Below are positions 53,051 to 61,940 of a stretch of DNA of 64,000 bases, one piece after another. Below the pieces are notes generated by a model. The model did not search any database, had not been told where the DNA came from, and saw nothing but the letters and a program-made list of their open reading frames with translations. How positions within the stretch are numbered: the stretch's first letter is position 1; the number at the start of each line of letters is the position of its first letter. A program made the position numbers and the translations under genes. The DNA comes from Sutcliffiella horikoshii. Its GTDB lineage: Bacteria; Bacillota; Bacilli; Bacillales; Bacillaceae_I. The stretch is taken from NCBI RefSeq assembly GCF_020524325.1, contig NZ_JAIVKY010000001.1, forward strand, positions 62,001 through 126,000. The letters run 5' to 3'.

Positions 53051-53593
53051 ATCTTCGTCTCTAATCACTATATACCGATTTTGAACAAGTCCGGATGGGA
53101 ATGATTTGCTCTCTACAAGCTCAAGCTTGTGTTCTCGTTCTGTTTCTTTAAATAATCTCACACCGTTCCCTATTAAGATTGGAATGGTGGAAATGACATA
53201 TTCGTCAATAAGGTCTTGCATGACAAATTCTTTGATCACTTCCGCTCCTCCATCAACAAATATATTCTTTCCACTATTTGAACGAATGATATTAATTAAC
53301 TCTTTTACATCTCCTGAATAGTATTCAACATAATCATCCGAGCCTTTTTTAGAATTGGAAAGAACATATGTCTTTCTTTCCTTGTGGGGAAATTCGATCC
53401 CAAATGACAACACTTTCTCATACGTTCTCCTCCCCATGATTACCGTGTCCACACTTTCTACAAACTCCATATAACCGTAATCTTCGCCAGGAGCATCTAC
53501 CACAGAAAGCCAGCTTATGTCATCATCTTTTTTTGCTATAAATCCGTCCACACTTTGCGCTATGTATACAATTACTTTTCTTGAGTACTTCAC
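53039..53593 (-). CDS. Dihydrofolate reductase family protein (RibD C-terminal-like)
   Basis: 184-residue protein of the DHFR/RibD-C fold, like B. subtilis YyaP/YwjB. Motifs: VIVYIAQSVDGFIAKKDDDI at the N-terminus, VDTVIMGRRTYEKVLSFG (cofactor loop) and KNIFVDGGAEVIKEFVMQ. The reductase substrate is unknown. The GTG at 53593 stands 8 nt after AGGAG; the GTG three codons before overlaps it. Confidence 0.85.
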   Translation of the reverse strand: MKYSRKVIVYIAQSVDGFIAKKDDDISWLSVVDAPGEDYGYMEFVESVDTVIMGRRTYEKVLSFGIEFPHKERKTYVLSNSKKGSDDYVEYYSGDVKELINIIRSNSGKNIFVDGGAEVIKEFVMQDLIDEYVISTIPILIGNGVRLFKETEREHKLELVESKSFPSGLVQNRYIVIRDEDKQV

Positions 53594-53645
53594 AATCTTC
53601 ACTCCTATAAAAATACATTTAATTCATTGATAATAGCATCTATAG

Positions 53646-53687
53646 AAAACAGGAACAAGCACCGCAATATGCTTTGTTCCTGTTTTT
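53646..53687 (-). terminator. Terminator after the TPR-C39 gene
   Basis: Minus strand: ACAGGAACAA / TTGTTCCTGT stem, then TTTTCTATAG. Confidence 0.85.
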
Positions 53688-53692
53688 AACCA

Positions 53693-56600
53693 TTATTGCC
53701 CTGACACTTCCAAAGGAAACATACCCGCTTCCTTTAAAGGTTCCAGGTCTTCATCATCCAAAGACATTTCAATGAAGATTCCATCCTCATCCGCTTCGAA
53801 CACTTCAGCCAAGATAGCGGCTGATTCCTCAAATCTACCCAATAACGACAGATAGCATGCCCGATTATAAAGTAGCATTGCCTCTTCGCTTTCCAATGCT
53901 AATGCCGTATCCACCATATCTAATGCCGCTTGGAATTCGCCATTCAACCTTAAGGCAATACTTGCTTCATTCAATATTTGAGCGTCTTCGGGAGCAATTT
54001 CTAATGCTTTCCAGATCGTTTCTTTTGCTTCTATTACGCGATTGGTTTCTCTGTAAAGGAGTGCTAGTTGCAAGTAAGCCACAGGATCTGTTGAGTCTAC
54101 TTCGATTACTTGCCTATAGACTGATTCCGCTTCTTCCGTCTTACCTTGTAGTTTCAGCACATAACCATATTGAGACAAATACCTTGGAGCGTTTTCTTCG
54201 GACAGACAACGTTCCACCAACTCTTTAGCTTGAAACAGTAGTTGTTGTTGTTTTTTCTCAGAAGCTTCTTCTTCCAGGTATTCAAGTATGGTAGAAGTCA
54301 GTTGGTAAGCAACATCAACTTCCCAATGATGTTTCAGGAATTTATCATACGATTTGATGGCATCTGTTTTCATGTCCAGCTGCAGGTAAACATCTGCCAG
54401 CCAGAAGATCGCTGTGACATTTTCCTTATCATTCTTCAGCGCGTTTTCGTAAAGACTTATCAGCACACCAAAGTCTACACTTGCTTTGCCGAAATTCTTC
54501 AGTTTCTTGAACCAATTTCGTTCAGACAAATCGTATTCTTCGTTTTCCCTTCTCGCCATAAGCACTTTGTCAAAAGCTGCTGCTGTGAACATGCTGACTT
54601 TACTTTTTTCTTGAATAGACATGTTAAGTCGATTTATGACCTTTTCCAACGTAAGCATGGAACCCGCATTTATATGGATCTCTACCAAAAGTTCATACAA
54701 ATTGCGATCTTCTGTATCCTTACATATTAATGGCAGGATCGCTTTCTTCGCTTCCACATACTTCTTTTTCCTATTCAGGATTTTTATTTGATGTAGTAAG
54801 AGTGGAGTCTCATTAGGTTCCAAAGCAAGGGCTTTCAACACAACCTCCTCTTCTTGTCCAAACTCTCCCATTGCTCCATACACATATCCAAGGCTGTCAT
54901 ACACAAAGGAAGCATTTCTATCATTAAATTGACTTTCTAACTCCTCTTTCAATTCCACCAATTCTTTTTCCTTTAAAAGTGAAGCGAAATACTCGATATT
55001 TATGGCATATGGGTTAAGATCGAACGCCTTACGGATGTGAAACCGTTCTTGGACCTTATGATTCAGTCGCTGACAGATATCAGCAATGTTAATATGGGCC
55101 TGAACGTGAGTGGGATCAAGTTCAAGAACGGTTTTATAAAATTTTCTCGCTTCTTTATCTTCTCCTAGCTTAACCAAGATTTCACCTAAACGGTAAAGCG
55201 GGAGTATTTCGTAGGCCTTGGAAAGACCCAATTCATAGTATTCCTTCGCTTGGTACCATAACCCGCTACTTTCATACAAACAACCTATATAAGTTGGATA
55301 GAGATAGTTTTCCATGTCTTCTTCGTGTTTGGACTGCAAGAACTGAATCCCTCTATCGTTATAAGGCGTATCTTCAATCAGGTTGACATACAGTTCTAGT
55401 GCGTCCCCGATATTGGCGGGAGCACAGTTGATTCCTTTTTCAAATAAAGAAAGTGCCTGTTCCAAATGTCCTGTTGAAGCATCCATGGCAAGGGCTGCTT
55501 CCCACATATATTTTCCTGCATTCACTAAATACTCACTATCATCCTGAAATCTTTCAAAATGTTCATTCAGCCAAGCGTACGCGTCATTAAATTTCCCTTC
55601 TTCTTTTAATAGATGACCAATATTCACCCAGCCTGACGGATCCTCCGGGTACTTCTCTGTTGCACGCAAGTATAGAACTTTTGCTTTCTCATACTCTTTC
55701 TGGCGCTCGTAGAAGTCACCGAGCTCGAGAAGTAAAAGAATTGCTTCCTCGGTTTGTATCAACCCTTCATGTAAAAGGGATTCCACCTTTTCTGGTTGCA
55801 TATAGACAAATTCGTACAGTTGGGCAAGATCTCGATATGGTACGGCTATTTCCGGATCGAGTGAAATGGCTGTCCTGAATCCTCTTTCTGCATGACGGTA
55901 CCGCTCTAGTTCCTTGTCACATCTTGCTCTTTCAAACCAGGCATGACCGTGGGATTTTACTTCCTTCAAGACAGAACTGAATTGTTCTCTTGCCTCTGTA
56001 TAAAACTTATTATCAAACAAAATCATACCATGGTTGATTCTGGTGAATGTGTCCAAATTGTTAATATCCATTGCAATTGTCGAGTATTTAAGAGCCTGTT
56101 CATCCATGCCTTGAAAGGAAGTGGAAAGAGCAAGGTAAGACCACAGAACGAAGTCATCCGCTTCGAACGTGATTCCTTTTTGGAAGCACTGTGATGCCTC
56201 AACCTGTTCGTTCTTTTCGTAATAGATTCTTCCTTTTAAATACCAGTAGGCAGATTGATAATAATGAGGTTTTACATATTGTAGGTACTCTTCTGCATGC
56301 TCCCATTTTTTTATGCGAACATAGGCCATAGCGATAATAAGATATTTATATTCTTTTTCAAAATTAGACTGTTCGATAACGGCTGCTGCTTGTGATAGCA
56401 GTTCTTCCTCACCTTGTTTGGCAAGGAACTTCAAGAAGCTTGCAGCGACAATTATGTTTGTTATGTTTTCCCGAATAAAGGATTTATCCTCCTCGGCAAA
56501 ATCATCATTACAGTTTTCACCGAGCACTTGTATCCTAGCAGCAATTTCATGTTCATTTTCATCTAAAAAATGGAGAGAGTCTTCCTGTTGTGATGGTACG

Positions 56601-57916
56601 ACTGCAATGGCCAACGAGTGACTATTACTGAATTCTTCATGGAACTTTTCATATTCCAAATAGACGACATCCGTCAGGTTTGGATCCTGAATAAGCAGAC
56701 ACTGTAAATTATCATCATAGCCAACCACAACTTGTACATGAGAGGAAGTAGGATATTCCAAGCTCATGATGACAGAAATGCCAGTGTGCAGCATCTGTTT
56801 AATCATCTCTACATTGCTATAAAAGTATTTGCTAGTATATCCCCTCTCTTTCAAGAAAGAGATAGCTTTAGAGATACTAGAACCTGAAACTGTAAAAATG
56901 GATTCCGCCACTTCCTCTTGAGAAACGTGTTGGTCATATATGCTGAACACCATCTCAAGACTCGCTGGTACACAGTAGTTGCTTTTTTGGATGGTAGGTT
57001 TGTACCTCTTCATTAGTATAGATTCATTATTTAAGGATTCTGGTAGATGTTTAAATTGGGACTGGGTAGCTAGCTTTTCGTGATCTTCCAGAAAAAGACG
57101 TAAACTTAAAATATCTTGTTGATGGTATAAGCTTTCTGCCACCCACAGGCTGTTAAGGGTCTGATAGCTATGAAAAGGACTAAGCTCTTGAAGTTCCTGG
57201 ACCGTCTTTCTCAGCTCGGACCACTCTTTCGTTTTATAAAGATACCGCAATTTTTCCATTTGCAGCCTTGGAAAATCAGGATATTTTTCCATGGCGCGGT
57301 CCAAAAACCCTTTTGCTTCCTCCCAATTCCCCTGAAGCATATAATGCCTGATCAACATTCCGAAGGCATAGGCCTCGTCTTTCTTATCCTGTAGTCCTTC
57401 AAGGAGTTGCTTCACTCCTTTCTCCCACTCACCCTTTTGGAGATAATAATAGCCCCATCGGGTTTTCATCGAATCCGTTGTCAATTCTTCACACTTTGAC
57501 ATATAGTTATAAGCTGCTTGGTACCGCCTCATTTTGATACAGGCAATAGCAAGGTTATACACGATTTTTTCTTCTTCCTTAATGGTAATGTCTTTGTATA
57601 ATAACTCTAGTAGCAAGTCCTCTGCTTGGATAAGCTCTCCTTGGTCAATCAATTCTTCACAGTACCAGATGGTAGATGTTACTGTTTTCTTTTTTCTATA
57701 ATTTGCTCTTATTAACATTCCCGAAACATCATCCATCAGAGCCAGGTCCATTATCTGTAAAATTGGTCTCAACTCATCATCAGATAACGATAGAACTTCC
57801 CGGAACGCAGACAACCTTGGCTTCTTTGTATATTCGGTGTAACTAACCATAAATAGTTGTAGTGCAGCTTTATAATTAGTTTCTTCTAATAATTGTGCCA
57901 ACTGTTTAATATTCAT
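53693..57916 (-). CDS. 1407-residue TPR protein with embedded C39-like cysteine peptidase domain
   Basis: Very large soluble protein without signal peptide or membrane helix. TPR-like helices cover residues about 1-290. A papain-fold domain of C39 type covers about 305-445: catalytic Cys315 (KSNYCVPASLEMVFSIYD), His393 (TSSHVQVVVGYDD) and Asp411 (LLIQDPN). More than 20 TPRs follow from about 490 to 1390 (for example EEAESVYRQVIEVDSTDPVA). The triad is complete, so proteolysis or a transferase-type reaction is possible. No transporter or precursor peptide genes are near. Single-gene unit with its own terminator; start after TTGAGGAGAATTCATA. Confidence 0.85.
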   Translation of the reverse strand: MNIKQLAQLLEETNYKAALQLFMVSYTEYTKKPRLSAFREVLSLSDDELRPILQIMDLALMDDVSGMLIRANYRKKKTVTSTIWYCEELIDQGELIQAEDLLLELLYKDITIKEEEKIVYNLAIACIKMRRYQAAYNYMSKCEELTTDSMKTRWGYYYLQKGEWEKGVKQLLEGLQDKKDEAYAFGMLIRHYMLQGNWEEAKGFLDRAMEKYPDFPRLQMEKLRYLYKTKEWSELRKTVQELQELSPFHSYQTLNSLWVAESLYHQQDILSLRLFLEDHEKLATQSQFKHLPESLNNESILMKRYKPTIQKSNYCVPASLEMVFSIYDQHVSQEEVAESIFTVSGSSISKAISFLKERGYTSKYFYSNVEMIKQMLHTGISVIMSLEYPTSSHVQVVVGYDDNLQCLLIQDPNLTDVVYLEYEKFHEEFSNSHSLAIAVVPSQQEDSLHFLDENEHEIAARIQVLGENCNDDFAEEDKSFIRENITNIIVAASFLKFLAKQGEEELLSQAAAVIEQSNFEKEYKYLIIAMAYVRIKKWEHAEEYLQYVKPHYYQSAYWYLKGRIYYEKNEQVEASQCFQKGITFEADDFVLWSYLALSTSFQGMDEQALKYSTIAMDINNLDTFTRINHGMILFDNKFYTEAREQFSSVLKEVKSHGHAWFERARCDKELERYRHAERGFRTAISLDPEIAVPYRDLAQLYEFVYMQPEKVESLLHEGLIQTEEAILLLLELGDFYERQKEYEKAKVLYLRATEKYPEDPSGWVNIGHLLKEEGKFNDAYAWLNEHFERFQDDSEYLVNAGKYMWEAALAMDASTGHLEQALSLFEKGINCAPANIGDALELYVNLIEDTPYNDRGIQFLQSKHEEDMENYLYPTYIGCLYESSGLWYQAKEYYELGLSKAYEILPLYRLGEILVKLGEDKEARKFYKTVLELDPTHVQAHINIADICQRLNHKVQERFHIRKAFDLNPYAINIEYFASLLKEKELVELKEELESQFNDRNASFVYDSLGYVYGAMGEFGQEEEVVLKALALEPNETPLLLHQIKILNRKKKYVEAKKAILPLICKDTEDRNLYELLVEIHINAGSMLTLEKVINRLNMSIQEKSKVSMFTAAAFDKVLMARRENEEYDLSERNWFKKLKNFGKASVDFGVLISLYENALKNDKENVTAIFWLADVYLQLDMKTDAIKSYDKFLKHHWEVDVAYQLTSTILEYLEEEASEKKQQQLLFQAKELVERCLSEENAPRYLSQYGYVLKLQGKTEEAESVYRQVIEVDSTDPVAYLQLALLYRETNRVIEAKETIWKALEIAPEDAQILNEASIALRLNGEFQAALDMVDTALALESEEAMLLYNRACYLSLLGRFEESAAILAEVFEADEDGIFIEMSLDDEDLEPLKEAGMFPLEVSGQ

Positions 57917-58029
57917 TATGAATTCTCCTCAAATCCCATTCGAAATTTTCACATAACTAGATTAAATATACGATGATTCTATTCTCTTTACCATCTATTT
58001 TTTGTAGGGAAAATGACCCGAAATGAAAA

Positions 58030-58058
58030 GAAAAAGATTGCCGAATATAGGCAATCTC
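58030..58058 (-). terminator. Terminator after the NlpC/P60-like gene
   Basis: Minus strand: AGATTGCC / GGCAATCT stem with loop tatattc, followed by TTTTTCTTTTC. Confidence 0.87.
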
Positions 58059-58068
58059 CCTGCTAATC

Positions 58069-58602
58069 TCATCCGCTCTTTTTAAAACTCCCTTTTTCGA
58101 CCAGGGAATCTTTAACACTATATATGGAAGAGACGAATTCTATTCGTTCTGACCTCATGATATCTATCGGTGTAACATCTCCTGTAACCAGATCTTCCAC
58201 CAAATCTATACCAATATGCTGAAATGCTTTGTCAATTATTTCGGAACAAATGTAACGATCCTGTTCATGAATAATGATGTTCCAACGAAAATAACGTTTC
58301 ACACATAATGAAATAAGCCGCCACCAATCATACCCTTTTGAGGTAGATACCTTTTTATGAAGAAAATGCAGGAGATCTTTTTGTTGGTCTTCCGTCAAGT
58401 TCACTTTTAGTCTATATAAGTCGTATTCTTTATATGGATTTTTCATGATCTCCATTTTACGATATAAATCTACTTCACAAATTTGCTCTTCATCCACTGC
58501 TATGGTCACATGGGTGTATTCAGATTTCAGAAAAAAACGGATAAAAGGACTGAAATTGCAATTTCCTTTCACAAAGAGTAAATCACCAACTGCCATTTTC
58601 AT
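58069..58602 (-). CDS. YiiX-like permuted NlpC/P60 cysteine hydrolase
   Basis: 177-residue protein with the circularly permuted papain-like arrangement: histidine first (His31, SEYTHVTIAVDEEQ) and nucleophile Cys119 near the end (YICSEIIDKAFQHIG). It starts GDLLFVKGN, as usual for this group. No signal peptide is seen, so it may act on intracellular or membrane lipids or peptides. Two ATGs two codons apart follow GGGTGGAAAG; either could be used (58602 or 58596). Divergent from the small gene at 58784. Confidence 0.8.
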   Translation of the reverse strand: MKMAVGDLLFVKGNCNFSPFIRFFLKSEYTHVTIAVDEEQICEVDLYRKMEIMKNPYKEYDLYRLKVNLTEDQQKDLLHFLHKKVSTSKGYDWWRLISLCVKRYFRWNIIIHEQDRYICSEIIDKAFQHIGIDLVEDLVTGDVTPIDIMRSERIEFVSSIYSVKDSLVEKGSFKKSG

Positions 58603-58783
58603 CTTTCCACCCCATTATCTATAAAATCAGGTAAAATATCCCTATATGTATCTACCTTATTATATAACAATTCTCATGACTTTTTTACTAATTATTCAAA
58701 TTTTTTCTTTAAAAAGAACGAGTTGGTTCCAAAGATGAATTAGATTATAATGAGAGTACTAGAATTAAAGGAGTTAAAAGGTA

Positions 58784-59086
58784 ATGGAGAAAAAAGATTT
58801 GGAACAAGCAATCATACAAAACTACCAAAAAGAAGAAAATATGATGATATTGGTCTTCGCACAATGGTGTATCAACCAAGACCTCGATCCATTTACACTT
58901 TATACGAAGGCATACCCTAATCAGGCAAATAATCCCGCACTTGCTCAAGCCTTGGAACTGACCGTATCCAAAGAAGAGGCGGGAGATATCTCAAACGATA
59001 CAGTGCTCGGGGTATTAGCTATGTTTGGTAATGATGACTTAGCTTTTGTGGTATCTGAGGAGATAGCAAAGATAAAAGGGAATTAA
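58784..59086 (+). CDS. Uncharacterised 100-residue acidic protein
   Basis: Soluble, mostly helical acidic protein with no recognised motif; the segment MILVFAQWCINQDLDPFTLY and the C-terminal LAMFGNDDLAFVVSEEIAKI are the most distinctive. The ATG follows AAAGGAGTTAAAAGGTA. Single-gene unit ending at a strong bidirectional terminator shared with the MFS gene. Confidence 0.72.
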   Translation: MEKKDLEQAIIQNYQKEENMMILVFAQWCINQDLDPFTLYTKAYPNQANNPALAQALELTVSKEEAGDISNDTVLGVLAMFGNDDLAFVVSEEIAKIKGN

Positions 59087-59087
59087 T

Positions 59088-59132
59088 AAAAAACGGCGTT
59101 TGCAGGCTATTTCTGCTTACGCCGTTTTTTTA
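59088..59132. terminator. Bidirectional terminator between convergent genes
   Basis: AAAAAACGGCGT / ACGCCGTTTTTTT stem with a loop of about 19 nt, between the 100-residue gene and the MFS transporter; it overlaps the last codons of the latter. Confidence 0.88.
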
Positions 59133-60412
59133 TTTTTATCCTGTTTGAGAGCTACGTTATCTCTACTTACCCAGATAATTAAAGGTAATAATAACAGAGA
59201 TAAGAGCCCGCCACCTATAGAGAGCATGGCATAACTGGTTTGGGCTACTATCATACCTGACATCATTCCACCAGTAGCACCAGATAATGCGACCAGCACA
59301 TCCATGGAACCTTGGACCTTTGCTCGTGTGGAAGGAGTCGTGGCATCCACAATCGTTGCCGTGCCACTTATCAAACCGAAATTCCAACCTAAACCTAGTA
59401 GTGCCAATGCCAAAATTAATACGACTAAACTATCACCGGGAGCTGTCGCGGCAACAATACCCGCTAGGAGCAGAGTTACACCCGCTGCTGAAGCCATAGC
59501 GGTACGTCCGACCTTATCGACCAAAGCCCCAGTAACTAATGAAGGGAGATACATGGCACCAATATGAATCCCGATTACAAGCCCTATAGCATCCAGCCCA
59601 TGTCCATGATGACCCATATGAATCGGAGTCATCGTCATAATTGCAACCATTACCATCTGAGTTAACACCATGACAGATCCACCAACGATGATTCCTCGGT
59701 TATTCTTTACAGGAGTTGGGTTTGTTGTGTTATCTGAATCTATCCTTTTCTCATTTTCCAACGCATTAGAAACCAATAAAGGATCTGGTCTCATGAAGAC
59801 TAGTAATACCAGCCCAGCCGTAAGGAATGCTGCCGCTCCTAAAATAAATGGCCCCGCTAATGATGGGACACCCATTGAGACTGCAAAATCTCCCATCACT
59901 CCAATTAGGTTAGGTCCCGCAACTGCCCCAAGTGTAGTCGAAACTAGTGCAATACTGATTGCTTTACCCCGTTGTTTGGCAGATGCCAAATCTGTTCCGG
60001 CATATCTTGCTTGAAGATTGGATGCCGTACCAGCACCGTAAAAAAGAAGCGAGAAAAACAGCAACCACACATTATTGGTGACAGCTGCAAACACTACCCC
60101 TAAGGCACTCATTCCACCGGTTAGGAAACCTCCGGCCAAACCAATCCGGCGACCGAATCTTTGCGATACACGACCAATCAAGTAAGCCGCTCCTGCTGAA
60201 CCTAACGTCAATAAAGCTACAGGAACACCAGAATAAGCATCTGTCCCAAGCATATCTTGAGCCAGCAAAGCACCTACCGTAATTCCTGCTGCAAGACCTG
60301 CGCCACCAAATATTTGGGAGAAAACGACAATCATAAGTGTCCGTCGAAATAATTGTTGTATTTTTTCAGGGGAAACGCTAATCTCCTCCGAAGTTCTTTC
60401 ATGGACTTTCAT
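59117..60412 (-). CDS. Major facilitator superfamily transporter (drug-efflux type)
   Basis: 431-residue membrane protein with 12 predicted helices in two halves joined by a cytoplasmic loop near residues 212-240. The conserved MFS loop between helices 2 and 3 reads GRVSQRFGRRIG, and the second-half equivalent GALVDKVGRTAM. Helix 5 holds GAVAGPNLIG, a motif-C-like element of exporters. Probably proton-driven efflux; substrate unknown. No regulator gene is adjacent. Confidence 0.85.
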   Translation of the reverse strand: MKVHERTSEEISVSPEKIQQLFRRTLMIVVFSQIFGGAGLAAGITVGALLAQDMLGTDAYSGVPVALLTLGSAGAAYLIGRVSQRFGRRIGLAGGFLTGGMSALGVVFAAVTNNVWLLFFSLLFYGAGTASNLQARYAGTDLASAKQRGKAISIALVSTTLGAVAGPNLIGVMGDFAVSMGVPSLAGPFILGAAAFLTAGLVLLVFMRPDPLLVSNALENEKRIDSDNTTNPTPVKNNRGIIVGGSVMVLTQMVMVAIMTMTPIHMGHHGHGLDAIGLVIGIHIGAMYLPSLVTGALVDKVGRTAMASAAGVTLLLAGIVAATAPGDSLVVLILALALLGLGWNFGLISGTATIVDATTPSTRAKVQGSMDVLVALSGATGGMMSGMIVAQTSYAMLSIGGGLLSLLLLPLIIWVSRDNVALKQDKNKKTA

Positions 60413-60550
60413 TTTACTCTCCCCTTCATTAATTAAAAGACATTTCTTCCTATTTTAGCATGCATACCTAAGGTCAGCTTATAATTTTTAACATATATTT
60501 GATGGATTAATCATAAAAAATTTAGAAGAACATTATGAGGGGTTGACATT

Positions 60551-61261
60551 ATGCGGACAGAATACAGACGATGGTCCCAATATCCATATCAAGGAGAGCA
60601 AACTCCCCCAGTTGGAAATCCTAATGCTGGCTTTTGGCCGATGTTTTTCATAAGACGCGAGGGAGCCAATAGATTTCGAGATCCTTTCGGAAAGGAAATA
60701 ACTTGGCAAATAAAAGACCCTTTATCAATAGATTGGAACAGCGAACTACAGATTGTAGAACAAACGATGAGTACCCTAACTCCACAACAGATTCAAAGCG
60801 CACAATATTGGGCTACCGGTGAAATTGCAGAGAGATTTTCCACCATGCTATATGATTTTGCTGAGCAATATCCGATGGGATCACCAAACTGTGCCCGCAT
60901 GCAAGGATTTTTCCATGCAACCATGAATGACGTTTTTGTAGTTTGTTGGTATTTAAAGTATTTATGGGATGTTGCCCGCCCCAATCAATATGGGAGAAAT
61001 ATTAGAAAGATCATGGAAACACCAAGATTTCCTGCATACCCCTCTGCACACGCAAGCATAGCAGGAGCGGCTCAAGAAATAATGACGTACTATTTTCCTC
61101 AAGAACAAGCCCGAATAAAATCTACTACAGAGGCTTCTGCTCAATCCCGATTGTATGCAGGCGTTCATTTTAAAGTGGATAATGATGAAGGTTTACGACT
61201 TGGCAGACAAATTGGCAGAATGGTAGTGGAAGTGTTGAAGGTTCAGAATGTGAAGCAGTAA
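60551..61261 (+). CDS. Vanadium-dependent haloperoxidase-like (PAP2 superfamily) protein
   Basis: 236-residue soluble protein with all three acid-phosphatase/haloperoxidase signatures: K136-x6-RP (KYLWDVARP), P164-S-A-H167 (PSAHASIAG) and SR200-x5-H206-x3-D210 (SRLYAGVHFKVD). The spacing matches vanadium haloperoxidases and lacks the membrane helices of PAP2 lipid phosphatases. Whether vanadate or a phosphate ester is the true ligand cannot be told. Short for a haloperoxidase. Ribosome site GAGGGGTTGACATT. Single-gene unit; a 52-bp repeat array follows. Confidence 0.83.
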   Translation: MRTEYRRWSQYPYQGEQTPPVGNPNAGFWPMFFIRREGANRFRDPFGKEITWQIKDPLSIDWNSELQIVEQTMSTLTPQQIQSAQYWATGEIAERFSTMLYDFAEQYPMGSPNCARMQGFFHATMNDVFVVCWYLKYLWDVARPNQYGRNIRKIMETPRFPAYPSAHASIAGAAQEIMTYYFPQEQARIKSTTEASAQSRLYAGVHFKVDNDEGLRLGRQIGRMVVEVLKVQNVKQ

Positions 61262-61339
61262 AGTAGTTGATATTTTCGTTTTTATGAAACTTTTTACCCT
61301 TTTCATCGTAAAGAATTATTATGAAAACACTTTTAACTT

Positions 61340-61465
61340 TAATTTAAGTGCAAAATTGTCTTCATTGTCCTAATGAAGACAATTTGAGCTTAAAATTCTA
61401 ATCCAAAATGTCTTCATCCGCCTTATGAAGACACTTTGAGCTGTAGTTTCAGGCCTAAATTGACT
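61340..61465. repeat. 52-bp tandem array 5 (two GTCTTCAT hairpins)
   Basis: GTCTTCAT-tgtccta-ATGAAGAC at 61358 and GTCTTCAT-ccgcctt-ATGAAGAC at 61410 are exactly 52 bp apart; degenerate half-units flank them. The stem and 7-nt loop length equal those in arrays 2 and 3, but the spacer is unrelated (TTTGAGCT near the stem). Between the haloperoxidase-like gene and the gene at 61513. Confidence 0.87.
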
Positions 61466-61512
61466 TTATTCAGTTTCCCCTTAAAAAACACACTCTACAA
61501 GGAGCAAAATTC

Positions 61513-61821
61513 ATGGCAAAACTAACAATGAAGCGCTTAATGAATTTATTGGGCGTAGTAATCTTTTTAAGCATGATCATCATGGCCATTACTAACCCAT
61601 TAACTATAGATCCAAACTTAGGAATCTTTCAAACTGATAAGGCTGTTATGAAAGGTAAAAGGTTGTACGAGTTTGCAATCTTTTTACTAGTTTCAAGCGT
61701 CACTTATTTTCTCCTAGTTCATTTATACTTTTTAACTCCAAAAGGACGAAAGGTATTTTTCATTATTCTTTCTATCTTAGCCATCGCGGCCCCAATGGTT
61801 GCTTTCTATCTCGAAGGGTGA
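61513..61821 (+). CDS. Small membrane protein of unknown function
   Basis: 102 residues with three hydrophobic helices (about 10-28, 53-72 and 78-97). The loop between helices 1 and 2 is polar (TIDPNLGIFQTDKAVMKGKR). No recognised family. The ATG follows ACAAGGAGCAAAATTC. Ends in a terminator. Confidence 0.75.
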   Translation: MAKLTMKRLMNLLGVVIFLSMIIMAITNPLTIDPNLGIFQTDKAVMKGKRLYEFAIFLLVSSVTYFLLVHLYFLTPKGRKVFFIILSILAIAAPMVAFYLEG

Positions 61822-61843
61822 TTACTTGTTGAATCACCTTTTT
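61817..61843 (+). terminator. Terminator after the 102-residue membrane protein
   Basis: GGTGATT-acttgttg-AATCACC followed by TTTTTTG; the 5' arm includes the stop codon. Confidence 0.82.
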
Positions 61844-61940
61844 TGTCTGTTTAAGTAATCTATTTTTATAGATAACCAGAAGAAGTGGAGGCATCCTTCC
61901 ATCCTCCACTCCTATCTATTGCATGGTATATCTGTGTAAC

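Noticed and set aside
53693-57916. Lantibiotic or bacteriocin processing locus
   Set aside because: A C39-like domain is present, but no ABC transporter, modification enzyme or double-glycine precursor gene lies in the surrounding region.
61883-61913. GTGGAGG/CCTCCAC hairpin as terminator of the glycosidase-like gene
   Set aside because: The stem is convincing but neither strand has a T run after it, so it was not listed as a terminator.
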